Positions 1 through 5,504 are shown, counted from the stretch's first letter. The stretch is DNA of 5,504 nucleotides from Firmicutes bacterium UBA5301 (GCA_002408345.1 DHRX01000180.1:1-5504); one strand, 5' to 3'. Numbers and translations: made by a program. Notes: a model not told the origin generated them from the letters alone.

Positions 1-489
1 AACGATTATGCCGAGAAGAAAGTAACCAAACTTCTCAAGTACTTCGAAGATGTATCTGGTAAGGCCGAAGTAATGCTTAGGGTTGAACGGGAATTGCATA
101 TCGTTGAGGTTACCGTGACCATGGGTGGGCTCATCCTTAGGGGTGAAGAAGCAACTAGCGATATGTACGCCTCCATCGATGGGGTGGTGGAAAAGCTTGA
201 AAGACAAGTGAAAAAGTACAAAACGCGGATCAACCGGAAAGTTCGTCAGGATTTAGCCAAAGAGCATTTAAATGCCGGAAATGCAGCAAAAGACAACGGT
301 AATAGCTTGGCGGAAATTGTGAAGACTAAACGGTTTGCTATTAAACCAATGTCCGAACAGGAAGCCGCGATGCAGATGGATTTGTTAGGCCACTCTTTCT
401 TCGTTTTCATGAACGCTGAAACTGATGAAGTTAATGTGATCTACAAACGGAAAGATGGGGCTTACGGGTTAATAGAACCAGAGTATTGA
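1..489 (+). CDS. hpf: Ribosome hibernation promoting factor, long form (5' end missing)
   Basis: This protein binds the 30S subunit and, through its C-terminal domain, drives 100S ribosome dimers that are stored inactive in stationary phase or stress. The reading frame is open from base 1 (NDYAEKKVTKLLKYFED...), so the start lies upstream; 162 residues are present and roughly 15 are missing compared with family members of about 175-190. The N-terminal S30AE/RaiA-type domain covers window residues about 1-75, with its lysine/arginine-rich helix (EKLERQVKKYKTRINRK). A charged linker follows. The C-terminal dimerisation domain is highly typical: RFAIKPMSEQEAAMQMDLLGHSFFVF, then NAETDEVNVIYKRKDGAYGLIEPE at the end. 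This two-domain build marks the long HPF of Bacillota rather than the short HPF/YfiA of enterobacteria. The ATG at base 73 is internal to the conserved domain and is not the start. A terminator follows 20 bases after the stop. Identification is secure. Confidence 0.96.
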   Translation, partial: NDYAEKKVTKLLKYFEDVSGKAEVMLRVERELHIVEVTVTMGGLILRGEEATSDMYASIDGVVEKLERQVKKYKTRINRKVRQDLAKEHLNAGNAAKDNGNSLAEIVKTKRFAIKPMSEQEAAMQMDLLGHSFFVFMNAETDEVNVIYKRKDGAYGLIEPEY

Positions 490-509
490 TATATGAATAA
501 CCCCTCAAT

Positions 510-541
510 AAGGATGCGCCGCTTTTTGGCGCATCCTTTAT
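510..541 (+). terminator. Rho-independent terminator after hpf
   Basis: A perfect 11-bp inverted repeat (AAGGATGCGCC at 510-520, GGCGCATCCTT at 528-538) encloses a 7-base loop (GCTTTTT). It starts 20 bases after the hpf stop. The T-tract after the stem is short (CTTTATAA), so termination may be partial, but the stem is long and GC-rich in its upper part. It probably separates hpf from the following gene, although no convincing promoter was seen between 541 and 591. Confidence 0.85.
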
Positions 542-591
542 AATTGCAGGAATTTCTTTCCCAAAAGCGAAGAAAAGCAACGGTGAGGTAA

Positions 592-1233
592 ATGCTGGAA
601 ATTGCAGTTGGACCCGAGGACTTACAAAAACTTTTAGAACAAATTAGTGGAATTCTTACTGCTAAACCTGTGCTAGATTTAACAGGACGGGTGGATGAGA
701 TCCATATTTTAGCTACTGCGGCCCGCAACCCGAAACAAATTGTTCGGGATGTGGAGACGGCTTGTAAAGCTCAGTTCAATCTGGAGCTAGACCATAAAAC
801 CATTAGCGTGGTTCAGCTTAATGCAGCAGATACTAATTACGCACCGGATCGACTCTTTCTGCAGACGATCCAGCTGGCCAATACTGCTGGTGGTAGTATA
901 GTTACTGTTAAACTCCATTCCTATAAGGGCGATAGTTACGAAGGTAGCGCCAGTGGACCATCAACAACAGGTAATTTGTTAAAGATAGCGGCTCGAGCAG
1001 GCTTAGTCGCGGCCGAGAGTTACCTCCATGATCTTTGTCAATTCATTCTTAATGATGTAGTTCCGATAACTGTTGGCAACCATTCAGCAATATTAGCAAG
1101 TATTACTTTCGTTACCCCCCAGGGGGAAGAAGAGTTAATCGGTTCTGCTTTAGTACATAGTGAGGCTTCTGAGGCTGTAGTTCGGGCTCTTCTCAATGCT
1201 ATTAATCGAAGGGTTGGGTTAATGACTCACTGA
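592..1233 (+). CDS. Conserved-looking protein of unknown function, internally repetitive alpha/beta
   Basis: I do not recognise a named family. The 213-residue product has no signal peptide or membrane segment and is probably cytoplasmic. Residues 36-77 (DEIHILATAARNPKQIVRDVETACK...DHKTISVVQLN) read as strand-helix-strand with a polar KQIVRD helix. Residues 102-145 and 166-208 share the pattern strand, turn, strand ending in GSA, then a long Ala/Leu helix: VTVKLHSYKGDSYEGSASG...RAGLVAAESYL against ASITFVTPQGEEELIGSAL...RALLNAINRRV. This suggests an internal duplication. The ATG at 592 is the only sensible start: an in-frame TAA lies directly before it (589-591), and GGTGAGG at 582-588 can pair with 16S rRNA through GGTGA at suitable spacing. 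It lies between the hpf terminator and the HD-GYP leader. There is no clear terminator right after its stop, so it may be co-transcribed with the downstream genes. A role in the neighbouring signalling module is inference only. Confidence 0.82.
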   Translation: MLEIAVGPEDLQKLLEQISGILTAKPVLDLTGRVDEIHILATAARNPKQIVRDVETACKAQFNLELDHKTISVVQLNAADTNYAPDRLFLQTIQLANTAGGSIVTVKLHSYKGDSYEGSASGPSTTGNLLKIAARAGLVAAESYLHDLCQFILNDVVPITVGNHSAILASITFVTPQGEEELIGSALVHSEASEAVVRALLNAINRRVGLMTH

Positions 1234-1279
1234 AAGGGTTGAACAACTTCATTTTGGCAAAAACCGGCGGCAATATTAA

Positions 1280-1363
1280 GTACTAAACAATAACGTAGTA
1301 CAAGCGAAGCCCCTCGGTTACACGGTAATAGCGGATCCTGTGTAAACCTGATTTATAAGGGGG
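1280..1363 (+). promoter_or_regulatory. Structured leader with two hairpins and possible Shine-Dalgarno sequestration
   Basis: Two local stems are visible. GTACTA (1280-1285) pairs with TAGTAC (1296-1301) around a 10-base loop. GGTTACACGG (1316-1325) pairs with CC-T-GTGT-A-AACC (1337-1348), giving ten base pairs with two single-base bulges and an 11-base loop. Just outside the second hairpin, CCCCT (1310-1314) is complementary to AGGGG (1358-1362), the core of the ribosome binding site of the 24-codon ORF. That pairing would stack on the hairpin and hide the site. The arrangement resembles a translational riboswitch or other cis-acting RNA, but the core motifs of the riboswitch classes I know are not present, so the class and any ligand are unknown. 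Confidence 0.45.
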
Positions 1364-1371
1364 TTGCAAAG

Positions 1372-1446
1372 ATGGCTAAAGTTTTCCGGGCCTTGGTTTT
1401 CATAGCTACCGCTGTTTTGGCTGGCGGAGCTAGGTTTAGCTGGTAA
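1372..1446 (+). CDS. 24-residue hydrophobic membrane peptide or leader peptide
   Basis: This small ORF encodes M-A-K-V-F-R, then a hydrophobic stretch (ALVFIATAVLAGGA, residues 7-20), then R-F-S-W. Its start is supported by AAGGGGGTT at 1357-1365 with a 6-base gap to ATG, better placed than the site of the following gene. The product fits a single-span membrane peptide with a positively charged N-terminus (K3, R6), or a regulatory leader peptide. There is no run of one codon that would suggest amino-acid-starvation attenuation, although six of 24 residues are Ala. The coding region contains the 5' strand of a potential terminator (1421-1427), so its translation could affect transcription into the HD-GYP gene, which starts 44 bases after its stop. 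No family assignment is made, and the ORF could still be fortuitous. Confidence 0.55.
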   Translation: MAKVFRALVFIATAVLAGGARFSW

Positions 1447-1466
1447 TTCTTTGCCGCCGGTTTTTT
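1421..1466 (+). terminator. Possible intrinsic terminator/attenuator ahead of the HD-GYP gene
   Basis: CTGGCGG (1421-1427) pairs with CCGCCGG (1454-1460), seven pairs including one G-T wobble, and six T follow directly (1461-1466). The loop contains a small AGCT/AGCT hairpin (1428-1431 with 1438-1441). The stem overlaps the end of the 24-codon ORF and lies 24 bases before the HD-GYP start codon. The 3' strand can alternatively form a perfect 15-bp stem with 1259-1273, so two mutually exclusive structures share one arm. The position, upstream of a gene rather than after an operon, suggests attenuation. It could also simply end transcription from the upstream gene. Confidence 0.5.
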
Positions 1467-1490
1467 AATGTCTTCATGGGGGCACAGAGG

Positions 1491-2810
1491 ATGCAACAGC
1501 AGAAACGGCAAATTCACTTAATTACTTTCCTAGTGGCAATAGTAGGCTTTGGAGTATGGTGGTATACACGAAATTACTATTTAAATGTAGATTTAGCCGG
1601 GATTATTTTATTTTCTATTCTGCACATTCTTTCTGAAGTTTTTTCGGTACAACTTCCTAAGGACGGCGTCGTATCTATTGGTTTTGCCTTAGACATTGCC
1701 GCAATTATCATCTTCGGCCCCTTCTTGGCCGCTCTGTTGAGTTTAGGTGGCATTATTGGTAAACTCCTAACTACATCTTTTCAAACGATTAAGTTTGTTT
1801 TCAACGTTTCTCTCTTTCTGCTAACCACTTCACTAGCGGGATTAATCTATTATTGGTTTGGCGGGAGTAATATTAACCTTCTGTTGACTCATGACCTGGT
1901 TCCCCTTGTGGTAACTGCGTTGGTCTATTTACTAATAAATGCTTCTTTATTAACGGCCATTGTTGCTGTCGCCAATGGTGTTGATTTTGCAACGACCTGG
2001 CGGGCCAATGTCCGTTGGGCTTTACCAAGTTTTTTGGCCCTAGCCCCTTTAGGCTATTTATTAGCAACAGTGTACATAATAATGGGTATCCCTGGTGCTA
2101 TATTGTTAATTATCCCCTTACTATTAGCTCGGTTTTCTTTTAACCAGTACATTGAAACTAAAAGTGCCCATCTTAGCGTTGTCCAAGCGTTGGCTACGGC
2201 GCTTGAAGCGAAAGATTCTTATACCAAAGGCCACTCTGATCGGGTAGCTGAATATAGTGCGCTGATCTGTCGTCAGTTGGAGTTGCCCGAAGATTTTACT
2301 GAAGATTTAATACAGGCGGCCCGTATGCACGATATCGGTAAGATTGGCGTTCCTGAGGAGATTTTAAATAAACCGGGTCAATTAACAGGGAATGAGTATG
2401 AATTGATTAAAGGTCATCCTCGGATCGGTTCGAACATCTTAGAGCAAGTCCAATTTCTCAATACAGTCTCTACAATTATTCGTTACCACCATGAATGGTA
2501 CAATGGTGGTAAGGGTTATCCTCAGGAATTGCAAGGTGAAGCCATCCCTTTGGGAGCCCGAATTTTAATGGTAGCTGATTCTTTTGATGCCATGACTACT
2601 GATCGGCCTTATCGCAGCGCGTTAAGTGAGGTTGAGGCCTTGGCTCAACTGGTTCAGGGCAGCGGCTCTCAGTTTGATCCGACTATCGTTAAAGCTTTTA
2701 TAACCGCTTTGAAGGAGGCTAATCTCAGTAGTGTTGCTGGAAGTGCTAGGAATTGGGTTAATCATCGGGTGGCTGCGGCGGGGGAGCCTCAAGAACCTGT
2801 GGCAAATTAA
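1491..2810 (+). CDS. Membrane-bound HD-GYP domain phosphohydrolase (probable cyclic di-GMP phosphodiesterase)
   Basis: HD-GYP enzymes are metal-dependent phosphohydrolases that hydrolyse cyclic di-GMP, so this protein probably lowers that second messenger at the membrane. The N-terminal ~215 residues form about six or seven membrane spans, including ILSEVFSVQLPKDGVVSIGFALDIAA, a sensor-like membrane region common in Bacillota HD-GYP proteins. The catalytic domain starts near residue 224. It has DSYTKGHSDRV (G247-H248), the HD dyad H280-D281 in MHDIGKIGVP, LNKPGQLT, HHE (333-335), GYP (342-344), VADSFDAMTTDRPYR (361-375) and QFDP (394-397), so all metal-ligand motifs appear intact. Six residues separate HHE from GYP, against five in RpfG-type sequences as I recall them. 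The start is uncertain: ATG 1491 has GGGGG at 1478-1482 eight bases ahead, whereas ATG 1476, five codons earlier, has no visible ribosome binding site. The last 26 codons overlap the DUF5317 gene. Specificity for cyclic di-GMP is inferred from the family. Confidence 0.93.
   Translation: MQQQKRQIHLITFLVAIVGFGVWWYTRNYYLNVDLAGIILFSILHILSEVFSVQLPKDGVVSIGFALDIAAIIIFGPFLAALLSLGGIIGKLLTTSFQTIKFVFNVSLFLLTTSLAGLIYYWFGGSNINLLLTHDLVPLVVTALVYLLINASLLTAIVAVANGVDFATTWRANVRWALPSFLALAPLGYLLATVYIIMGIPGAILLIIPLLLARFSFNQYIETKSAHLSVVQALATALEAKDSYTKGHSDRVAEYSALICRQLELPEDFTEDLIQAARMHDIGKIGVPEEILNKPGQLTGNEYELIKGHPRIGSNILEQVQFLNTVSTIIRYHHEWYNGGKGYPQELQGEAIPLGARILMVADSFDAMTTDRPYRSALSEVEALAQLVQGSGSQFDPTIVKAFITALKEANLSSVAGSARNWVNHRVAAAGEPQEPVAN
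2712..2718 (+). promoter_or_regulatory. Ribosome binding site for the DUF5317 gene, inside the HD-GYP gene
   Basis: AAGGAGG is a near-perfect Shine-Dalgarno sequence. It sits within the HD-GYP coding sequence, 12 bases ahead of the GTG at 2731, and supports that non-ATG start. The gap is somewhat long. Ribosomes finishing the upstream gene would pass over the site, so translational coupling is likely. Confidence 0.75.
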
Positions 2811-3291
2811 ACTCCATGGCCTTAACTCTATTGTTATCGCCTTGGTGTTAACCGCTGTTGTTGTTAATAGCGGATTTTTAGGTTTAGATCGATATCCTGT
2901 TCTAATTTCAACCCTCTATCTCTTATCTTTCGTAGCCCTATTGATCGGTTTAGCCAAGAATGTTCATTTACCCGGTGCCCGTTTAGCTTTACTTGGGGCG
3001 GCTCTCAATTTTGTTGTAATTATCAGTAACGGTTGCAAGATGCCGGTTACCCCTGAGATGTTTACTTGGATTACCCCGGAAAGTTTTGCTCAATCAACCC
3101 AATCCTTAACCCACCAGGTCCTCACTTCAGCTACTCGCCTCCCCTTTTTAGCCGATATCATCGTTCTGCCCCCAGGTCTACCTTTAGCCGGCATTTATAG
3201 TATCGGTGATCTCTTGCTTTATGCCGGGATTATTTGGGTCGTGCAGGACCAGATGCGTCTCAATTGTGAGGGGCAAGTAGAAGTGATATAA
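2731..3291 (+). CDS. DUF5317 family integral membrane protein
   Basis: The function is unknown. The 186-residue protein has about five hydrophobic segments (roughly residues 2-14, 28-50, 57-74, 83-99 and 153-172) with basic residues after the first (WLRRGSLKNLW). Family-type motifs are present: NGCKMPV at 100-106, F-L-A-D-I-I near 139-144, a proline-rich stretch, and YSIGDLLLYAG starting at 156, matching my memory of DUF5317 (N-G-x-x-M-P-V and S-I-G-D). The start is GTG 2731, supported by AAGGAGG at 2712-2718 and by the first membrane segment beginning at once. A later start would remove that segment. It overlaps the HD-GYP gene by 80 bases in a different frame, so the two are almost certainly one transcriptional and translational unit. 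The extracytoplasmic N-G-x-x-M-P and I-G-D motifs may bind a ligand or a partner, but that is speculation. The secA promoter lies over its last codons. Confidence 0.9.
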   Translation: MLLEVLGIGLIIGWLRRGSLKNLWQIKLHGLNSIVIALVLTAVVVNSGFLGLDRYPVLISTLYLLSFVALLIGLAKNVHLPGARLALLGAALNFVVIISNGCKMPVTPEMFTWITPESFAQSTQSLTHQVLTSATRLPFLADIIVLPPGLPLAGIYSIGDLLLYAGIIWVVQDQMRLNCEGQVEVI

Positions 3292-3292
3292 T
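3264..3292 (+). promoter_or_regulatory. Sigma-A promoter for secA with extended -10
   Basis: The -35 TTGTGA (3264-3269, four of six consensus bases including TTG) is followed by a 17-base spacer and a perfect -10 TATAAT (3287-3292). A TG one base before the -10 (3284-3285) makes it an extended -10. Transcription should start near 3299, giving a 5' untranslated region of about 38 bases before the secA ATG. The -10 overlaps the stop codon of the DUF5317 gene (3289-3291). secA can therefore be expressed independently of the upstream genes, on top of any read-through. Confidence 0.8.
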
Positions 3293-3336
3293 AATTAAGA
3301 TGTTTTTGAATAGCCAATTTGAGGATGATGCATTCA

Positions 3337-5504
3337 ATGTTTGGTTTTCTGAGAAACCTTTTTGATTCTAACCAGAAGGAATTACAACGCTTAGAACAGA
3401 TCGTCGAAGTCATTGATAGCTGGGAACCGGAGATTAGCCAGCTTAGTGACGCAGACTTACGGGGGAAGACCCAGGAATTTAAATCCCGTTTAGCAACCGG
3501 GGCTACTCTCGATGACCTTTTACCAGAAGCCTTTGCGGTTGTGCGTGAAGCGGCCAAACGTACTTTAGGCCAACGCCATTATGGCGTCCAGCTAATGGGC
3601 GGTATCGTACTTCACGAAGGTAATATCGCCGAGATGAAGACCGGTGAAGGGAAAACCCTAGCGGCTACAGCTCCGGTCTATCTCAATGCTTTGACCGGTA
3701 AAGGGGTTCATGTTATCACCGCTAATGACTATTTGGCTAGCCGAGATGCTGAGTGGATGGGCCAAGTTTACCGGTTTTTAGGGTTATCGGTTGGGGTCAT
3801 AGTGCATGGTCAGGATCCGGGGACCCGGAAAGCAGCCTATGCCGCTGATGTTACTTATGGTACCAACAATGAGTTTGGTTTTGACTACCTTCGGGATAAT
3901 ATGGTGGTCCACCTAGACCAGATGGTACAGCGGGAGTTAAACTATGCTATCGTTGACGAGGTAGATAGTATCCTGATTGACGAAGCTCGGACCCCCTTAA
4001 TTATTTCGGGTGAGTCGGATCAACCGACCGAACTTTATTACCGGGTAGCTAAGTACATTCCTCTACTGAAGATCGAAACCGATTATACCCTGGATGAGAA
4101 GGCCAAGGCTTGTGCCTTAACAGAAGAGGGCGTAGCTAAGATGGAGAAGTGGCTAGGGGTGGAAAACCTTTATGATCCCGAGAGTATTGAAGTTAACCAC
4201 AGTGTTAACCAGGCTTTACGGGCCCATACGTTAATGCACCGGGATCGGGATTATGTTGTTAAAAATGGTGAGGTCATTATTGTTGATGAATTTACCGGAC
4301 GGCTGATGCCTGGTCGCCGTTATAGTGATGGGCTACACCAGGCTATTGAAGCCAAGGAAGGGGTTACGATTAAACGGGAGAGCCAAACCTTGGCCTCGAT
4401 TACTTTCCAGAACTACTTCCGGATGTATAGCAAACTAGCTGGTATGACCGGTACCGCTAAGACTGAGGAAGAAGAGTTTCGTAAGATTTATGGGTTAGAT
4501 GTTATTGTTATTCCGACTAATAAACCGTTGATCCGCCATGATTATCCGGATTTGGTCTTCAAAACAGAAGCGGCCAAGTTGACGGCGTTAGTTGAAGAGG
4601 TAGCAGCTTTATATGCTCAACAACGTCCAGTTTTAGTGGGGACAATTTCCATTGAAATGTCGGAACGGCTGAGCGGCATGTTGAAGCGCCGCGGCGTACC
4701 CCACAATGTGCTGAATGCTAAGTACCACGAAAAAGAGGCGGAAATTGTGGCCCAGGCCGGGCGGTCTGGTACGGTGACTATCGCTACTAACATGGCTGGA
4801 CGGGGTACTGACATTATTCTTGGCGGCAATGCTGAGCTTCTGGCCCAGCAAGACCTGCGCCAAAAAGGTTACGCCTCTGAAATTATCCGGCTCATTGGCG
4901 AGCTACGATCGGGTGAGACGCTACCGGCAGATCACCCGGAAGCAGAGACTCTACGCCAAGCCCAGCTAGATTACCAGGTGTTATTGGATAAACGTCAAGA
5001 GGAGACGGTGCAAGACGGGGGCAAGGTTCGTCAATTAGATGGTTTATTTATTATTGGTAGTGAACGCCACGAAAGCCGGCGTATCGATAACCAGCTGCGG
5101 GGTCGTACAGGACGGCAAGGTGATCCAGGGTCTTCCCGGTTCTACGTATCCATGGCTGATGATCTCATGCGTCTTTTTGGTTCGGACCGGATTACTGCCA
5201 TTATGGATCGGTTGGGCTGGGAAGATGATGATGCCATTGAGCACCCGCAGATCGCCAAGTCTATTGAGAATGCTCAGAAAAAGGTGGAAGCCCGAAACTT
5301 CGATATCCGTAAGACGGTATTGCAATTTGATGACGTCATGAACCAGCAGCGGAAAGTAATTTACGAGCAAAGACGGCAAGTTTTGGTTCAGACTGACCTT
5401 AAAGAACTGAGTTTAGAGATGCTTCGGGATGTAGTCAAAGGCGCCTTAGATTCTTTTATTAGCGCCGAAGCCTACCCGGAAGATTGGGATCGGGAGGTAC
5501 TCCT
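3337..5504 (+). CDS. secA: Preprotein translocase ATPase SecA (3' end missing)
   Basis: SecA is the cytoplasmic motor that uses ATP to push unfolded preproteins through SecYEG. The frame is open for 722 codons to the window edge with no stop or frameshift; clostridial SecA is usually about 830-900 residues, so the end of the helical scaffold, the C-terminal linker and any zinc-binding tail are outside. Visible motifs: MFGFLRNLFD N-terminus, Walker A MKTGEGKT (100-107), TNNEFGFDYLRDNM, Walker B IVDEVDSILIDEARTPLIISG (D207, E208), the preprotein cross-linking region after about 220, SITFQNYFRMYSKLAGMTGTA, TNMAGRGTDI (484-493), and the second nucleotide-domain arginine motif LRGRTGRQGDPGSS (587-600). 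The start is ATG 3337 because MFGFLRNLFD matches the family, with GAGG at 3321-3324. In-frame ATGs at 3325 and 3328 would add four or three residues but lie too close to that site. It has its own promoter at 3264-3292. Base use resembles the neighbouring genes. Confidence 0.98.
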   Translation, partial: MFGFLRNLFDSNQKELQRLEQIVEVIDSWEPEISQLSDADLRGKTQEFKSRLATGATLDDLLPEAFAVVREAAKRTLGQRHYGVQLMGGIVLHEGNIAEMKTGEGKTLAATAPVYLNALTGKGVHVITANDYLASRDAEWMGQVYRFLGLSVGVIVHGQDPGTRKAAYAADVTYGTNNEFGFDYLRDNMVVHLDQMVQRELNYAIVDEVDSILIDEARTPLIISGESDQPTELYYRVAKYIPLLKIETDYTLDEKAKACALTEEGVAKMEKWLGVENLYDPESIEVNHSVNQALRAHTLMHRDRDYVVKNGEVIIVDEFTGRLMPGRRYSDGLHQAIEAKEGVTIKRESQTLASITFQNYFRMYSKLAGMTGTAKTEEEEFRKIYGLDVIVIPTNKPLIRHDYPDLVFKTEAAKLTALVEEVAALYAQQRPVLVGTISIEMSERLSGMLKRRGVPHNVLNAKYHEKEAEIVAQAGRSGTVTIATNMAGRGTDIILGGNAELLAQQDLRQKGYASEIIRLIGELRSGETLPADHPEAETLRQAQLDYQVLLDKRQEETVQDGGKVRQLDGLFIIGSERHESRRIDNQLRGRTGRQGDPGSSRFYVSMADDLMRLFGSDRITAIMDRLGWEDDDAIEHPQIAKSIENAQKKVEARNFDIRKTVLQFDDVMNQQRKVIYEQRRQVLVQTDLKELSLEMLRDVVKGALDSFISAEAYPEDWDREVL

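Larger units (their letters stand above)
1259..1466 (+). repeat. Perfect 15-bp inverted repeat bracketing the HD-GYP leader
   Basis: AAAAACCGGCGGCAA (1259-1273) is the exact reverse complement of TTGCCGCCGGTTTTT (1451-1465), with 177 bases between the arms. A 15-bp perfect match at this distance is unlikely by chance: about 0.001 expected in 5.5 kb for arms within 250 bases, assuming even base use. The right arm overlaps a T-run typical of terminators, and the left arm begins with the matching A-run. In RNA this could close the whole leader as one large stem-loop. No target-site duplication flanks the arms (left flank TTGGC, right flank TAATG), which argues against a transposon-derived element. 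Confidence 0.75.

Noticed and set aside
490..591. Additional gene or promoter between hpf and the 213-aa protein gene
   Set aside because: Apart from the terminator hairpin and the ribosome binding site I see no ORF and no -35/-10 pair; TTGCAG at 544-549 has no matching -10 about 17 bases on.
1239..1282. Promoter for the HD-GYP leader (TTGAAC or TTGGCA with TATTAA)
   Set aside because: TTGAAC is 29 bases from TATTAA and TTGGCA is 14, neither near the 16-18 bases needed, so no promoter is called.
1259..1370. Cyclic di-GMP-I (GEMM) riboswitch controlling the HD-GYP gene
   Set aside because: The layout, with a GGC...GCC closure and GCGAAGCC after a hairpin, is faintly similar, but the GNRA tetraloop, the GACGCAAAGC core and the receptor are not present. 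Resemblance is too weak to call without a covariance search.
1259..1466. Miniature transposable element bounded by terminal inverted repeats
   Set aside because: No target-site duplication flanks the 15-bp arms, the right arm merges into a terminator-like T-run, and the interior holds a well-formed ribosome binding site and ORF.
3219..3557. Minus-strand ORF of 112 codons across the secA start
   Set aside because: It is antisense to the DUF5317 end and the conserved secA N-terminus, has no ribosome binding site or family signature, and runs over the secA promoter. The other minus-strand ORFs opposite hpf, HD-GYP and secA are rejected for the same reason.
4191..4211. GTTAACCA / GTTAACCA close direct repeat as a regulator site
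   Set aside because: It lies deep inside secA and encodes an ordinary V-N-H-S-V-N stretch; two 8-base copies are not enough to suggest a function.
5039..5341. Plus-strand ORF of 100 codons inside secA
   Set aside because: It lies in a different frame over the conserved second nucleotide-binding domain of SecA and is a shadow of that coding sequence.

Overview
The window looks like chromosomal DNA from a Gram-positive, endospore-former-type member of the Bacillota, most likely a clostridial (Peptococcaceae-like) lineage. This rests on the long form of the ribosome hibernation factor lying a few genes upstream of secA, strong AAGGAGG/AAGGGGG-type ribosome binding sites, a sigma-A-type promoter, and a DUF5317 membrane protein beside a membrane-bound HD-GYP protein. 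The genus is not determined. All supported genes are on the + strand, and no mobile element, tRNA, rRNA or CRISPR array is visible.

Layout. Positions 1-489 hold the 3' part of hpf, closed by a perfect 11-bp hairpin terminator (510-538). Next is a 213-aa protein of unknown function (592-1233) whose C-terminal two thirds look internally duplicated. Positions 1234-1490 form a structured leader. It contains a perfect 15-bp inverted repeat (1259-1273 / 1451-1465), two local hairpins, a possible anti-Shine-Dalgarno segment, a 24-codon membrane-peptide ORF with a good ribosome binding site (1372-1446), and a hairpin followed by six T (1421-1466) just before the next gene. That gene (1491-2810) encodes a multi-span membrane HD-GYP phosphohydrolase, presumably degrading cyclic di-GMP. 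Its last 80 bases overlap the start of a DUF5317 membrane protein (GTG at 2731, ends 3291). A sigma-A promoter with an extended -10 overlaps the stop codon of that gene and reads into secA (3337 to the window edge, 722 codons present, 3' end missing).

How it may work together. hpf (ribosome dimerisation and hibernation) and secA (protein export motor) are housekeeping genes. Between them is a small signalling module: a second-messenger phosphodiesterase translationally coupled to a DUF5317 membrane protein, headed by a leader that could hold alternative RNA structures. The most novel possibility in the window is that this leader and its tiny ORF control expression of the HD-GYP/DUF5317 pair by attenuation. 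The pairing arms and the ORF can be seen in the sequence; the regulatory role is inference.
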